From assembly GCA_951804985.1 (NCBI GenBank), contig OX638132.1, positions 102,104,026-102,168,025 of the forward strand: a stretch of DNA of 64,000 nucleotides. The letters run 5' to 3'. Position numbers and translations under genes: made by a program. The notes under the pieces are model-generated. The model ran no database searches. It saw only the letters and a program-made list of their open reading frames with translations, and was not told where the DNA came from. Positions 1-11,761 of the stretch are shown piece by piece. The DNA is from Dryomyza anilis. Taxonomy: Eukaryota > Arthropoda > Insecta > Diptera > Dryomyzidae. Each line of letters opens with the position of its first letter. The stretch's first letter is position 1.

Positions 1-652
1 ATTTTCTTCGGGAATTGTTAAATTTTTACTATGATTACAGTATAAAGCACATGGTTCATGTGTTGTTTATAAATTGAACAAAATAATAAAAGCTGCTGGA
101 CAGCTCGAAATTTTTGTTCATTGTATTCATCGTCTTTGATATGGGTTCGTTAGGGATTTTCAGCAGAATGTCGCGCTCTAATAGGCATCGCAAAATATTT
201 TGTGGTTTATTTGTTGCGCTGAATCGTTATTTATTGTGAAACATTTAAAATTAGTTTTTAAACCTTTATTAATAACAAAGAATGGAGTTTTCGGCAATAA
301 CACGGAGAGCACATTTTTCGGTATGTCTAGCATAAATTTGAGGGTGGGGGAATGCCGTACTTAATAGACGCAGGCGTCACAAAGTGTCGGTGAGTAGAAA
401 ATACTTTTGGGATTATTTAGCAAAAACTAAATTTGGTAAATGGTAGGAAATGAGATAGTTAGAAATATGAAAAAAAAGGTTATTCAAAATTGTTTTTAAA
501 ATTTGTGTAGATAAAAATCAAAAGTGCCCAAGTCCAACGTTGAAAATTGTTGCGGTTTTGAATAAAAGATACCTTAATCCAATATATATTTTAATATAAG
601 TTTAATGAAGTTTAATTAAATTTTTAAACATTGCTGGTAAACTTATTGAAAT
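1..652. other. AT-rich DNA, no gene seen
   Basis: No open frame of useful length, RNA gene or clear repeat was recognised here. The sequence is AT-rich and runs into the segmental duplication that starts near 653. Confidence 0.6.
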
Positions 653-800
653 ATATTGGTATAATAGATTAAGCTATATTTCATTTCCAACCTCAAACAT
701 TTTCAGAAGTGGACTTAGGCACTTTTGATTTTTAACTACACGTTTAGTTTTCGAGATATACAAAAATACAATATCAATAGTCAAATTCTGCAAAAGTATG

Positions 801-1012
801 CACCCAGTAAAAATACTATATAAATAATAGTTTTTTTACTATTAAAAATAGTCAATATTATTGTAATCGGATAATACCATAAAATACTAGAAAATACCAT
901 GACATTGACATTCAGTTTATATGAAAAGATTTATTTTTTGTATACTATTAAATCAATAGTTGTCCTATTGACCAATTTTAATGGGATTTGAGGGAATTTT
1001 TTTCTGGGTGTG
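801..1012. mobile_element. MITE with CACCCAG termini, copy 1
   Basis: The element starts CACCCAGTAAAAATAC and ends TTTTTTTCTGGGTGTG, so the ends are inverted repeats. Inside, a second inverted pair is visible: TACTATTAAAAATAGTCAAT near the left and ATTGACCAATTTTAATGG near the right. It is about 212 bp with no coding capacity. The superfamily is not assigned. Confidence 0.65.
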
Positions 1013-1307
1013 AGTATAGAAAGTGTTTAATAACGAAGAATTAAAAAACGTAACCGAAATCGATATCCAGCCGATTAAAATCCTTTTTTTTAATATATTG
1101 GTATGATAGATTAAGCTATATTTCATTTCCAACCTCAAACATTTTCAGAAGTGGACTTAGGCACTTTTGATTTTTAACTACACGTTTAGTTTTCGAGATA
1201 TACAAAAATTTGAACAATTTTTCACTTTTGTGTTTAATAATTTAAAGAAAAACATTTTAAAAAAATGACTGCTTCCAATATCAATGGTTAAATTCTGGAA
1301 AAGTATG

Positions 1308-1522
1308 CACCCAGAAAAAATACTATATAAATAATAGTTTTTTACTATTAAAATTAGTCAATAGGATAAATTATTATTTTAATCGGAAAATACCATTAAA
1401 TACTAGAAAATACAATGCCATTAAGTTTATATGAAAAGATTTATTTTTTGTATACTATTAAATCAATAGTTGTCCTAATGACCAATTTTAATGGGATTTG
1501 AGGGAATTTTTTTCTGGGTGTG
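1308..1522. mobile_element. MITE with CACCCAG termini, copy 2
   Basis: It has the same ends (CACCCAGAAAAAATAC and TTTTTTTCTGGGTGTG) and the same inner inverted pair (ATTAAAATTAGTCAATAG and ATTGACCAATTTTAATGG) as the copy at 801-1012. It lies in the second copy of the segmental duplication, so it is probably a duplicate and not a separate insertion. Confidence 0.65.
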
Positions 1523-1706
1523 AGTATAGAAAGTGTTTAATAACCAAGGATTAAAAAACGTAACCGAAATCGATATCCAGCCGATTAAAACCCCTTTTTT
1601 TAAACCCGAAACTGTAATCGAAAACATTTTACAAGCATCAGAAATAAAATGATTTTCAAAATCGGTATTAGCCGAGGTTAGTCATTTTAATTGTTTTCCT
1701 GGACTA

Positions 1707-1926
1707 CATACAGAAGAAAATACTATTAAAATTGGTCAATAGGAGAGTTATTGAATCAGTAGTATATAAAAAATAAATATTTTCATTAAAACACAAAAAG
1801 AATTTAATAGTATTTAATAGTGTTTTGTAGTATTTAATAGTATTTACTTATTAAAATAATAATTTATACTATTGACTAATTTTAATAGCAGAAAACTATT
1901 GATTTTATGTTTTTTTACTGAGTGTG
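1707..1926. mobile_element. Related MITE, copy 3 (diverged ends)
   Basis: It starts near CATACAGAAGAAAATACT and ends TTTTTTACTGAGTGTG. It shares the inner motif ATTAAAATTGGTCAATAGGA and its inverted partner ATTGACTAATTTTAATAG with the two copies upstream, at about 220 bp. Its ends are more diverged, so it is an independent and probably older insertion. Confidence 0.5.
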
Positions 1927-3428
1927 TTTACCGGATAATCATAAATCTTTTTTTGGTTATCATTACATTGAGAGAATGCTAAAAAAATAATTCAATAATA
2001 GTATTAGAAAATCCATTTTTTTTTCGTTCATATCCAAATATCTAAAAAAAACATAAAGGGTTATTAGAATTCATTCCCATTGTTACGAAACTTCAGTCTA
2101 CGGAAAACTGTTCTACAAGTTCGTATCGCTGCATTGTATACAATCTTCCGTCTCTTTCTAACACATTGCTTAGTGCGTTGAATTGTCTTGCGTCTCATTT
2201 ATTATTGTTGATTGCTTGCACTATGGGGCAAATTACATCTTTTCGTAACAATACATAAAAATTAGTTTTGACCATTTAAAGGAACATTCGTTAAACGATT
2301 TTTAGAAAACTAATTTTGTGAAGTACAGTATTTTGTTTATTCTAAGAACTGGCTTAAAATAGCCAACATTTTAGAATGCAGTTTTGTTAAAATCATTATT
2401 AGAAAGCAAATTCATAACCGAAAGTTATATAGAATTGATGTATGGTCCATAGAAAAAATCGTGTTTTTGAATTTTTTTTTTAAATGGTTTTTAATTTTTA
2501 TGTAAGTTCGTATTTTTATTCAAGATATTGAAAATATGAACAAAAAGTCATCTTCATACAATTAAATCAAAATGATTCATAACATAGAATTGGTATACCG
2601 ATTATTTTTATAAAAAAAAAACATATCATTTTAAAACCATTGAAAATATATGACAAAAAATGTTAAATTATTCATATAAAAAATAAATTCCAAAAAATTG
2701 TATTATAATTCACTAAACACAAAACAATTTAATGTGAAAATATGTAGGTAGTAAAATTTCTTTTATAAATTTCAAGAGGCAAAATATATTTTGTGATTAT
2801 ATATATAATATATATCTCTTCTGTGTAGAATGCGTAGGTGAATATGCATTGGATTATATCATAAATAAATAATATTATAAATAGAAATTTGTTGTTTTTC
2901 AATGGCAGTAGACAATGTAGAGCAATTTGTTTTTTTTATTATTATTTATACTTTACAAAAAGTGGTAAGGTTACGACGCAAAGATCAAAGGTTAATTTAT
3001 TGAATTTTAATATTTATATTTTGTTATGTTGCTGATAGTAAACTTGCCGTTCATTTTTAATGTAATACTTTAATATAAAACTAAATAAATTCCTTTAATA
3101 CAAAATACAAATTAAAATTTAAAAGGTTTTTTTAGTATTTTATAATGCTAACCAACTAAATGTTTAAATCGTCTTTAAATATTTAATGTGTTCTGGAACA
3201 GAATCTTTTGCTTTATATACTTATTTGGTACAAAAAACCATTACAGATAGACACAATACGGAATATTTTAATTAATCCAAAAATTTTGTAATTTAGAATG
3301 AAAAATTTATATGAAAATCACCAATAGATATGGAAGCCACGTGTAGTTTTCCATAACAGCTTTTTCGAAACATATTTTAAACACCCTACAATTTAAATAT
3401 TTTCATGAAAATACAACCATACATAACA
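1927..3428. other. AT-rich DNA, no gene seen
   Basis: No gene recognised. A short stretch at about 2421-2460 (TTATATAGAATTGATGTATG) matches the dispersed core repeat also seen, in either orientation, near 28790, 29610, 38060 and 48560. There is a TA-rich run near 2800-2815. Confidence 0.55.
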
Positions 3429-3637
3429 TCGACCCCTCTTACGAAGACCCACACGTTTCAAATTTCTTACGAAAAACAGCACGTTTTTCGTAACTACGAA
3501 AAGAAGCATAAGTTCAATTTCACCACGAAAACAATCACATCTTTATAATACCCAAGAGAAGAAGCACATACGTTTATTTAGCCATGAAACGAAGCATAAC
3601 TCTATTTTGGCAACGGAAAGAAACAACTTTACATTTA

Positions 3638-3944
3638 TAATCATAATAGCTTGGCACTACAGTTCTGTAAGAACTTAGGCCGAGCTCTCTCACCATTTTG
3701 AGCTGTGCGTGTTATATTTGTACTCAAAGTGGTGGGACCTACAGTTTATTGCCGAATCCGGACGGTGGGTGAGAGCTTTTCATAGGCAATGTTTTTACTC
3801 TCGGAGGTTTGCCATTTACTGCCTTGGGGTAGCGCGGTAGAGAAAAATATTTCTATGAAAAGATGTTGTTAGCCCCATTCCAGACTTGAACCGGGGACCT
3901 TTCGGCTCGCAGTCCCACGCACTAACCACTGAGCTACCGCGGCT
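3638..3944 (-). mobile_element. tRNA-derived SINE, copy 1, inside the foldback left arm
   Basis: On the minus strand the head reads AGCCGCGGTAGCTCAGTGG and carries pol III promoter boxes: an A box (TAGCTCAGTGG, complement of 3926-3936) and a B box (GGTTCAAGTCT, complement of 3882-3892), about 34 bases apart. A ~230 bp unrelated body follows, ending near GTGCCAAGCTATTATGATTA. The copy at 39085-39388 has the same head and body. The anticodon stem is not pairable and there is no matching acceptor stem, so this is a tRNA-headed SINE and not a tRNA gene. It lies within the ACGAAAA...AGCACAT repeats, so it inserted after the foldback element. Confidence 0.8.
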
Positions 3945-4049
3945 ACGAAAAAAAGCACATCTATCATTTCACCAAGTATAAAAGCATATATATTTCTTTA
4001 ATAAAGTTATACCATTAGACTGTTTTATGCACAGGACCAAGCATAGTTG

Positions 4050-4480
4050 GATAAAAGTGTACCTTCGGGGTTTGGTCAGAATACACTTGTGTCATAGGAC
4101 AGTTTTTTTGGAAAAATTGGTTACTTTGGGATTTGTTCAGAACCTGCTTGCGTTATTGGACATTTTTTGGAAAATTTGTTCCTTTGGGATTTGGCCACAA
4201 CCCACTTGCGTCGTTTGACGTTTTTTTTTTTTGTTGATAAATTTGTTCCTTTGGAATATGGTCAGAACCTACTTGCGTCATTGGACATTTTTTTTGGAAA
4301 AATGTGTTACTTTGGGATTTGTTCAGAACCTGCTTGCGTCATTGGTTGTTTTTTTGAAAAGTTTGTTCCTTTGGGATTTGGCCAGAACCCACGTGTGTCA
4401 TTGGACATTTTTTTTGGAAAATTGTATTCCATTAGAATTTGGCCAGAACCCGCTTGTGTTCTTATTCATTCATTTGCCAT
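4050..4480 (+). repeat. ~61 bp tandem repeat in the foldback centre (about 7 units)
   Basis: Units read roughly TTGGACATTTTTTTTGGAAA, TTTGTTCCTTTGGGATTTGG, CCAGAACCCACTTGCGTCA. About seven units occur, including diverged ones. An inverted partial copy follows at about 4490-4545 (AAATATCCAATGACGCAAG), so the centre also folds on itself. The overlapping short open frames across 4027-4593 are products of this repeat and are not genes. Confidence 0.7.
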
Positions 4481-5058
4481 TGTTTGGACAAATTCCAATG
4501 GAACACACTTTTCCAAAGAAATATCCAATGACGCAAGTCTGGCCAAATCGCACCTCTAAGTGTATCTATATGCTCATTGGAACAACTTTATAAAAAAAAG
4601 TGCCATTGACGGAGCTGGATGTGAATCTATTACTCATTGGAACAGTTTCATCAAAAAATGACAATGACACATCTGGAAACAATGTCATCAATGAAAAATC
4701 AACAAATGTGGTCATAATACACCACCACTTTCATCATTAACATTGACCTCTTACCCACAAAATTGTCGATTGGGATATCTGTATCGAAAATAGATATATG
4801 CTTTTATTCGTGATGAAATTAAAAATGTGCTTTTGTTCGTAGATAAAATATAAATGTGTTTCTATTCTCGAGAAAGATGAAGTTATGCTTCTGTTCGTCG
4901 AGTAAAAAAGAGTCAGTTTGTTTTCGTGGTTAAACTAATTTACTGTTTCTTTTCGTGGATTAAAAAAAACTTGTGCTTGTTTTAAAGAAATATTTTTTTT
5001 TAATGTGCCGTTTTTCGTAAGAAAATTGAAACGTGTGGGTTTAGGTAAGAGGCGTCGA

Positions 5059-8000
5059 CATATTCTGGATAGGTTCTAGAGAAAACATATTTCTTCTAAA
5101 TGTGGCTGGAATTTTTTTGATTTAGAACAATTTTCTTTTTTTTTATTGTTTGGAAAATAAAATATTTATTTAAACTTTTTTTCATTTTTCACTGCATCAA
5201 AAGATACAGAGTATTGCCCGCTGAAAACGTTGCTAAACCACTGTCCGATGGTTTCATTCTCTTCCAAAAACCCAGCATAAAACAAAAATATATTTATTAA
5301 AATAAAAAAAGCACTCGTTTATTTTAAATCACAAAAACTAATTTCAATTTTCTTTTCCTATTAATTTTGTCAAAAATTTACATTAAGCTACTTGCAAAAA
5401 TTCCCGCTTTGAAGCCGCCAAACTAATGAAGTAGTTGCCCGGTAATCGGCAGAAAAACAAGTGCTCTGTGGAAAAAACCACAAAATCCTTGTTTTCGCCT
5501 GTAGTGACTAAAAACAATTATTTTCCATTATTAAAATTCAAAAACAGCAATTTTTACTACGCGCCTGCCGTTGCTACTACATTCTACTATTTTTGTAAAA
5601 TATTTATAAAACCAGAATAGCAACAACCGCGCTTCAAGGCTCTGCTCGGATTTTTTTTTTTAAATTTTTTGTTTTCTAGCCTGCCCCAAAAAGCAAATCT
5701 TCGTCCTTCATTGCATTAATTCCGCCGCAATAATTTTTGCGCCTGAGAGCACAACGCAGAGCAGCAACAATTTTTGTTCTTTGCACAAACTTCTATCGTC
5801 ACAACCTACTGCCTGTCAAAGTACCAAACGCCACCCGGCTCTCACTGCCACAAATTGGCACTCGAAATTTCGTTGTTTTTTCCATGTATTTTTTTTTTTC
5901 AAGCATGTTTTCAACTTTTGCAATAATTCGCTGCTTTTCGTGGATATTGCTCTCCTCTACTACTAAAGCCACCATCGCCCACAGCAGTGGAACAGAGCGC
6001 AATTTATGGTTGCGAGTGTTGTCTGTGTTTCTCTGAAGTGTCTAGTAGTCAACTGCAAAGGAGCTCATCCTGTATCTCTCTCCCACTCCATCCACTCATT
6101 GCATTCGCTTCACTTTAACTACGTTGGTTGCCTATCACGTTGACCGTGAAACTCAGCAGCCTACAAATTAATAAAAAAAAACAATGAGTGAGAAGGAGAG
6201 ATGCTGCTGTGAGAGCAACGAGTAGCTGATGGCGTGTGAATGCAGTGTAATGACGCAGTGTTGCCATCTTAAGCAAATTTACAAAATGTACATTATTTCT
6301 ATAATCAATTTTTTCCAATTTAAATCTTTAGCTTAACTACAAAATATATGAAAAAAACGTATTTTAATTATGAAAAAGTAAGTTCGTATTTGTATTTAAT
6401 ATTACTTTTTTCCATATTTTAAATAACTTGAACGAGAAACCGATTTAATTTACTCAAATAAAAACTTAAAGTGGTTTATAGGTAAATTTGAATCATTTTT
6501 TGTTTTGTACAAAAATTCAAGATTCCAGCAGACAAAACGTTTTATTTTAAAAACTCAAATTTTCATTTTCATAACAAAAATCATAAATATAATCTGTTAT
6601 AATTCGAAAATGATTGGACTTTTCACAAACAACCCTACCTGGAACGACATAGTTTTTTTATCATTAAAGATATTAAATTCATTTCGAAAATAAAAATTTC
6701 GATAAACAAATTTCTTTTTTCAGAATGTTCTAAAGAACAGACATTTCAATTTCAAAATATGCAGAGTTTCATATCGACAATTTGTTGACTTCAAAATTAT
6801 TGTAAAATAGGTAATTTTTTTTAATTTTTCCGCCTTTTTTACCTTTTTAAAAAACGGTATTAAATCATAACCGTTTATATTATTGTATATTGGTGTATTT
6901 CTGATATGTCTATAATGATATCTGTCATAGTTTATGTTTTAAATATGAAACGGTTTTAAACTGATATCGGTTATGGTTTCAATTCTTTCTTTAACGTTTC
7001 TGTTATGGTTTAAATTTTAACAATTAGTTATAACGAAATGATTTCAAGTACCCATGGAATGACCTGGCTGGCTGGCCCAGATAGTGCCAATTATACTCAA
7101 CTCTGGGCCGAGTACGAAACCAAAAGTTGCGAAGGTTAGGCTCAATGACAGAAACTAATATTCATACAAAAGTGGACCAATATTTTTGAATTGAAATGTA
7201 TATCAAAAAAAAAATCGTTTTTTCCCATTCTATTCGTTTTATTTTATTTCTAGGATAACTCGAGATGTGTTCAAATAGAATTATTAATACCATCGTAATC
7301 CTGATATACGAATTCATTTTGTGTGAAATTTTGATACTTATCCTTCTTATCGTTTCTGAAATACAAGCAAAAAACCTATAGGCATATCTATTTGATATTA
7401 TTTATTTTATTTTTATTAAAAAAGAACTTTATATTATTTAAGTTTTTCATAAATTTGCAAATATAATTTTTAAAATATTTTAAAAAAAAAATTTCGGAAT
7501 CAGTTGTAAAGCACAGAAATACTCTCCTCAAAAATTCAAAAAATAGGCTAATGCTTTTATTATTGACACAGAATTTTCAATTTTATAATTGTAGACAAAA
7601 TTTATATTTCAATTGTCACAACCCTAATCAGATTCGGATAATCAGTCTTTTTCCCAAGACTCGGCCAAGCTTGGAAGAATCAATTAGTTGTCAAGACTTG
7701 GTTCATTAGCTGTTTCAATTTAAAATTTGATTTTATTAACATTGTTTAATACATTTAATGAACTGAAACATTTGCAAAAAAAAACTTTAAAATGTTATCT
7801 TTGTTTGGGAATAATTTATATGTATCAATTTCGGGTCATATGAATGTAATTCTTCTGCAAAAATTGTTAAAACTTTTTAAAAATCATAACATAATTTTCA
7901 AATTTTAAATTAAAGAAATAACTTAACTATATTTAGATCGCTATATCGGTTTATTTTACTACTATTATTTCATATACCATACCACTATTATTTTAATAAC

Positions 8001-8099
8001 CCCATTATAATAACCATGGACTTGAAAATGAGATTTAAAAAATTGTCTATGAACTTTTGTCATTTTTTTAATAGCGTAGTTAACAAAGTTAGCGAAAAC
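5059..8099. other. No gene seen; one less AT-rich island at about 5630-6250
   Basis: Frames up to 99 codons exist on both strands across 5430-6320, but they overlap each other, lack recognisable motifs and do not extend. The stretch 5630-6250 is richer in G+C than its surroundings and may be unique or conserved non-coding sequence. The stretch 6840-7020 has several degenerate copies of a CTGTTATGGTTT-like motif. Nothing else was recognised. Confidence 0.5.
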
Positions 8100-8365
8100 C
8101 TCAAGTTGATATAGTTTTTGCATTTATTACTTTTGGTTTTTTCTTCAACACACACAATTCATTATGTTTTTGTTGGAAAGGGAAAACATAGGCGACTTAA
8201 AATGTATAATTTGCAGAGAAAAATCTCTTATCAAGGGGCTTGGCTGCCTCTGAATGCAGTTTTCCAATCGCATTTTGCCTATTTTTTGCTGTTTATTCTT
8301 GGTACAAAACAAGCAATTTGTACTGACTAAACCTTGAGCAAGTCAAGACAATATATTGAAGTCAC
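8100..8365 (+). repeat. Dispersed repeat, copy 1 (partner at 50340-50645)
   Basis: This stretch aligns in the same orientation with 50340-50645. Shared blocks include TTTGCAGAGAAAAATC against TCTGCAGAGAAAGATC, GGCTGCCTCTGAA, TTGGTACAAAACA, CAATTTGTAC and ACCTTGAGCA..AAGACAATAT. The second copy keeps a 63-codon open frame across the best-conserved part. Here that frame is cut by a stop just after the codons for ICTD. It could be a relic of a mobile element or of a duplicated exon. I do not recognise the protein. Confidence 0.6.
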
Positions 8366-8689
8366 AAATATATAACATTTCACGGCTCATGGAATCGATA
8401 TAATCAAGATTTATATCAAATGAATGAATTACATATTCAACAAATATTTATCACAATATTTTTAAATGAAATCCCTAAATTAGGAAAATTCGAAAAGTGT
8501 TTTTTTTTCAGGAAAGATTGTAGTCAATAATGGACATTTGAAAAATTAGTAATAATCAAAAACGATGTTCATTTTGTAAGTTTTCAAAATTCGTTGATAA
8601 AAATATATGGATACATTTCAAGGATAAATAAAATTGTGCATTACTGTTGAGTGTAAAATAAATTATAATGCTTTTTGTTTTTCATGTTT

Positions 8690-9420
8690 TTTTTGTACAG
8701 TGTTATTTAAAAAAAGTGGCAACGCTTCTTTCGTATGGCGAGTAACGTCGTACAGGTGGTGAGAGTATGGCGTTGATTTGGCGAGTTGAGTACGACGAAC
8801 CAATGTGGGTTGTGGAGTGTGAAGTGTCACCCAGTAAAATAAATGATAGTCTTACGCATCGTTGCGGCTACCGCAAATGTAACTGCTTTAAAAAGAAAAT
8901 ATCTTCGTATTGCTTTGATGATTAATTAGACTTAATTGTCATTTATATGCTTGCTTTGGCGGTAAAGATATTCATCATGTTATACCTTGTTGTTGCTATG
9001 AGTGGCTGGTGTTCAATCACTTAGTTCTGCTGGTCATTGTGTTGTTGTTTTGTAAAATAAATGCCAAGCATCCGGAGGCTGTTGCTTTGTTACAAAAGCG
9101 CTTGCATAGTTTAAGGGGTGCCGCACAAAGTGGCAGTGGGCGCCTAAAATTCTACTGCTGCGTTATTGAGATATTTGTTTTGTTATTGTTGTTGCCATTG
9201 TGTTTTTGTCATTGTTCACAATTGTTGTTGATATTGTTATCCTTGTCTTCCTTGTTTTCGACCATGTTTAATGTGTTCAATTGCGCCGCCAGCTGTAATT
9301 TTCTATTGAGCATAAGCTTCAATTTAATCACCTTTGCCAAATCAGTATCCGGCTGTTGTTGTAGTAAGATGATGAAGAAGTAGATAAAGCAGAAGGAGAC
9401 TGGTCCTCTGGGGGTCATCG
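8690..9420. other. Less AT-rich island, possibly unique sequence
   Basis: Base composition changes here relative to both flanks. Overlapping open frames occur on both strands (9009-9383 plus and 9209-9418 minus), so at most one can be real. No RNA gene or transposon ends were seen. Confidence 0.4.
9209..9418 (-). CDS. Weak coding candidate, unknown 69-residue frame
   Basis: The frame is open from an ATG at 9418 to a stop at 9209. The first ~20 residues are hydrophobic (FIYFFIILL), followed by a mixed polar stretch containing DLAKVIKLKLMLNRKLQL and then ENKEDKDNNINNN. This mixed composition is less obviously repeat-derived than most frames in the window. There is no recognised domain, no clear splice sites, and an overlapping 124-codon frame lies on the other strand (9009-9383, rich in Leu and Cys). 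It could be chance; I would not treat it as a gene without transcript evidence. Confidence 0.12.
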   Translation of the reverse strand: MTPRGPVSFCFIYFFIILLQQQPDTDLAKVIKLKLMLNRKLQLAAQLNTLNMVENKEDKDNNINNNCEQ

Positions 9421-9739
9421 TGTATTTTAGGCTTTATTGTTATTATTACTGTTGCGCACTGATTCGATTATATGCTGTTTATGATTATTGTACAACTGTT
9501 ATTGGGATGCTTAATTTATGAGTTAATTATGAATATATCGTCGTTGCATTGCATTGGACTTGATATAATCTTATCGACCCCCAAGCTATTTATGGTGGAT
9601 ATAAACATAATTATCAACAATTTATTAATTCCGCAAATATTTGCAATCGAAATTTTGCATAGCTAATGAGTATTAATGCATTTTGAATATTGAGCATGCG
9701 AATATATTTAAAACATTAGTACACGACCAATTTTATTTT

Positions 9740-11660
9740 AAAGCTTCATTTCGAGCATCATATTTTTATATTAGCTTTAATATTTTAACTTATATTAAAA
9801 TAAAGCTTAACTTTTTTATTATTTTTGAGAAGCTTTTTGAAAAGATTTTGAAAGCATTTAAGTCTTTTTAAATTTTTTTAAAATCTTTATATAACGCATT
9901 AAAAGCTTTCAACTTTTGAAAGCTTTTAAGCTATTTTGAAAGCTGCAATAGTTTTTTGAAAACCTTTTAAAGATTTTTAGCTTTTAAAAACGCCTTTAAA
10001 GCTAAAAATATTAAACTTTTCTGTACAATAAATTCGAATCTTTTATTATTTAAACTTTTAAAACTTTTTGTAATGTATTTCTTTTACTAATATTTTTTGT
10101 TAGACTAATTATTATTATTTTTTTTTTAATTTTTGTAATATATATGTACATAAGAATAATATTATTTTTATTAGTCCAAACATTATTAAAATAAAATAAA
10201 CGTAATTTTCAAAAGCTTTATGAAACGCTTTTAAGTTTCTAAAGCTTTTTAGATTTTAAATCTTATAAGCTTCAAAAGTTCTTAAGCAGTTGCAATAGTT
10301 TTTTAAAAGCTTTAACATTTTGTAGCTTTAAAATTTAAAAAAATAAACAGTTCTATACATTACAATTATTATAAAAGGAAACTTTTATTATTAAACTTTT
10401 AATTAAATTTGAAAATATTTAAAACAATTTTTGCTTTTTCAATAAGAGCGCTACAAAGTTTTTTTCGAGGGTTTTCAACAGGGACGCTACAAAAGTAGAG
10501 CGACAGGCACAGCAAACGACGCCATATTTCTTGCCGCTCTTTTGACATTTCTCTTCAGTTAGGTTTGCCATTTCATGATGAACAGATATACGAATTCGAA
10601 TTTCGGTAGTAAATTTTAATAATTTCGACTCGTTGTTGGGTCGTATATCTTTCCATCATAAAATGGCAAACCTTACTAAAGATAATTGTGAAAAGAGCGG
10701 TAAAAAATATGGCGTCGTTTGCTGTTCCTGAAACCCTTGAAAAAAAAATTTTGTAGCGCTCTTATTGATCAACCCTTTACATTGTTTTTCGATTTCTGAT
10801 TTAAACAAAATTAATTAAATTTTTTAATAAAACAAATAATTAAAAAAATGTTATTATTTTTTATCTTAAAAACGATTTAATATAAATAAATGCTTTTTAT
10901 ACGATAAAAAAATTAATATTTTGAAGCTTATTTATTAAAACTTTAAGCTTTTTAATATAAAGCTTTTATCAAAATGCTATATGAGCTTTAAAAAAACTAT
11001 AAAAATCAAAAAACGAGCACAATTTTGCAATTTTTAAGTAATATTAAAATATAGTTTCAAAAAATAATACCAATTAAAAAAAATATTTATTTATTAAAAA
11101 TTAAAAAGTACTAATATAAAAAGAAACTAAATGTATTTTTAATTTTATTTTGTATTTCTTTTATTATTTTGTAATTAAAACAAAAAGTTTAAAAAGCTTT
11201 TTTTAATTAAAAAATTAAAGCTTTTATAAAAAAAAATTAAAATAAAATGTAAAGGTTTAATTCTTAAGCTTAAAAGATACATTGAAGCTTTTAAAGCTTT
11301 CAATTTATAATAACTTTTAAGCTATTAAACACAAAGCTTTAAAATTCATAATAACATAAGAGAAAACTGAAAGCTCTACAAGTTCAACAAACGAATTTAA
11401 ATATATTGAATCTTGTTTTTTTTTTGTTTTATAATTTATTGCATTTTTTATTATTTTGGAACTAAAAAAAAGTTTAAAAAGCTTTTATTAAAAATAAAAA
11501 GTTAAAGCTTTTAAATATACAAAAGCTTTTTAAAACTTGAATTTTTACTCTTTCAAAAAACACCAAAGATTTCAAAGCTTTCAATATATGATAACTTCTA
11601 AGCTATTAACCACAAAGCTTGAAAATACTTAATAACATAAGAAAAAATTGAAAGCTATTA
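9740..11660. repeat. AAAGCTTT-rich degenerate repeat region
   Basis: The motif AAAGCTTT/AAGCTTTTAA recurs dozens of times in both reading directions. From about 11130 the pattern sharpens into ~270-280 bp tandem copies: CAAAGCTTTAAAATTC and CATAATAACATAAGAGAAAA near 11335-11365 recur as CAAAGCTTGAAAATACT and TAATAACATAAGAAAAAA near 11610-11645. Each is preceded or followed by GTTTAAAAAGCTTTT. A similar region lies at 62220-62960. The MITE at 10434-10777 is inserted in this region and the mariner copy at 11762 adjoins it. Confidence 0.7.
10434..10777. mobile_element. Compound palindromic mariner-derived MITE
   Basis: The outer ends are of the mariner 3' type (CAATAAGAGCGCTAC left, GTAGCGCTCTTATTG right). 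Inside them is a palindrome made of two facing copies of the mariner 5' end: TTTTCAACAGGGACGCTAC then GTTTGCCATTTCATGATG, meeting its inverse at the junction GATATACGAATTCGAATTTC. The sequence includes the first ~20 transposase codons but no catalytic region. The right end is followed by TA (10778-10779), as expected for a mariner. Confidence 0.8.
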
Positions 11661-11761
11661 AAATGAATAAACTTAATTTTATAATTTTGCATCTTTTTTA
11701 TATAATTTTGTTTTTTTTATAAAAAAAATATCTAACAAAAGCTCAAAGTAAAATGTAATTA

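Larger units (their letters stand above)
653..1605 (+). repeat. Tandem segmental duplication, two copies (~440 and ~510 bp)
   Basis: Copy I (653-1092) and copy II (1093-1605) are nearly identical over long stretches. Both contain the block around TTCAGAAGTGGACTTAGGC and both end near CGATATCCAGCCGATTAAAA followed by a T-run. Copy II has about 65 extra bases (about 1210-1275) after GAGATATACAAAAAT. Each copy carries one MITE (801-1012 and 1308-1522), so the MITE was present before the duplication. No coding content. Confidence 0.85.
3429..5058. mobile_element. Foldback-type element with long, internally repetitive inverted arms
   Basis: The left end (TCGACCCCTCTTACGAAGAC, then CCACACGTTTCAAATTTC and TTACGAAAAACAGCAC) is the inverted counterpart of the right end (GTGCCGTTTTTCGTAAG, GAAACGTGTGGGTTTAGG, TAAGAGGCGTCGA). 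The arms continue inward as degenerate repeats of the type ACGAAAAGAAGCACAT on the left and ATGTGCTTTTGTTCGT on the right. The centre holds a ~61 bp tandem repeat. This resembles Foldback (FB) elements: long, internally repetitive inverted arms around a centre with little coding content. No transposase is visible, so it is presumably non-autonomous. The left arm is interrupted by a SINE (3638-3944). No clear target duplication was found. Confidence 0.7.

Noticed and set aside
4027..4593. Three overlapping frames of 63-130 codons
   Set aside because: They are frames of the ~61 bp tandem repeat in the foldback centre; the repeated FFFVD/FFGK-like segments reflect the DNA repeat.
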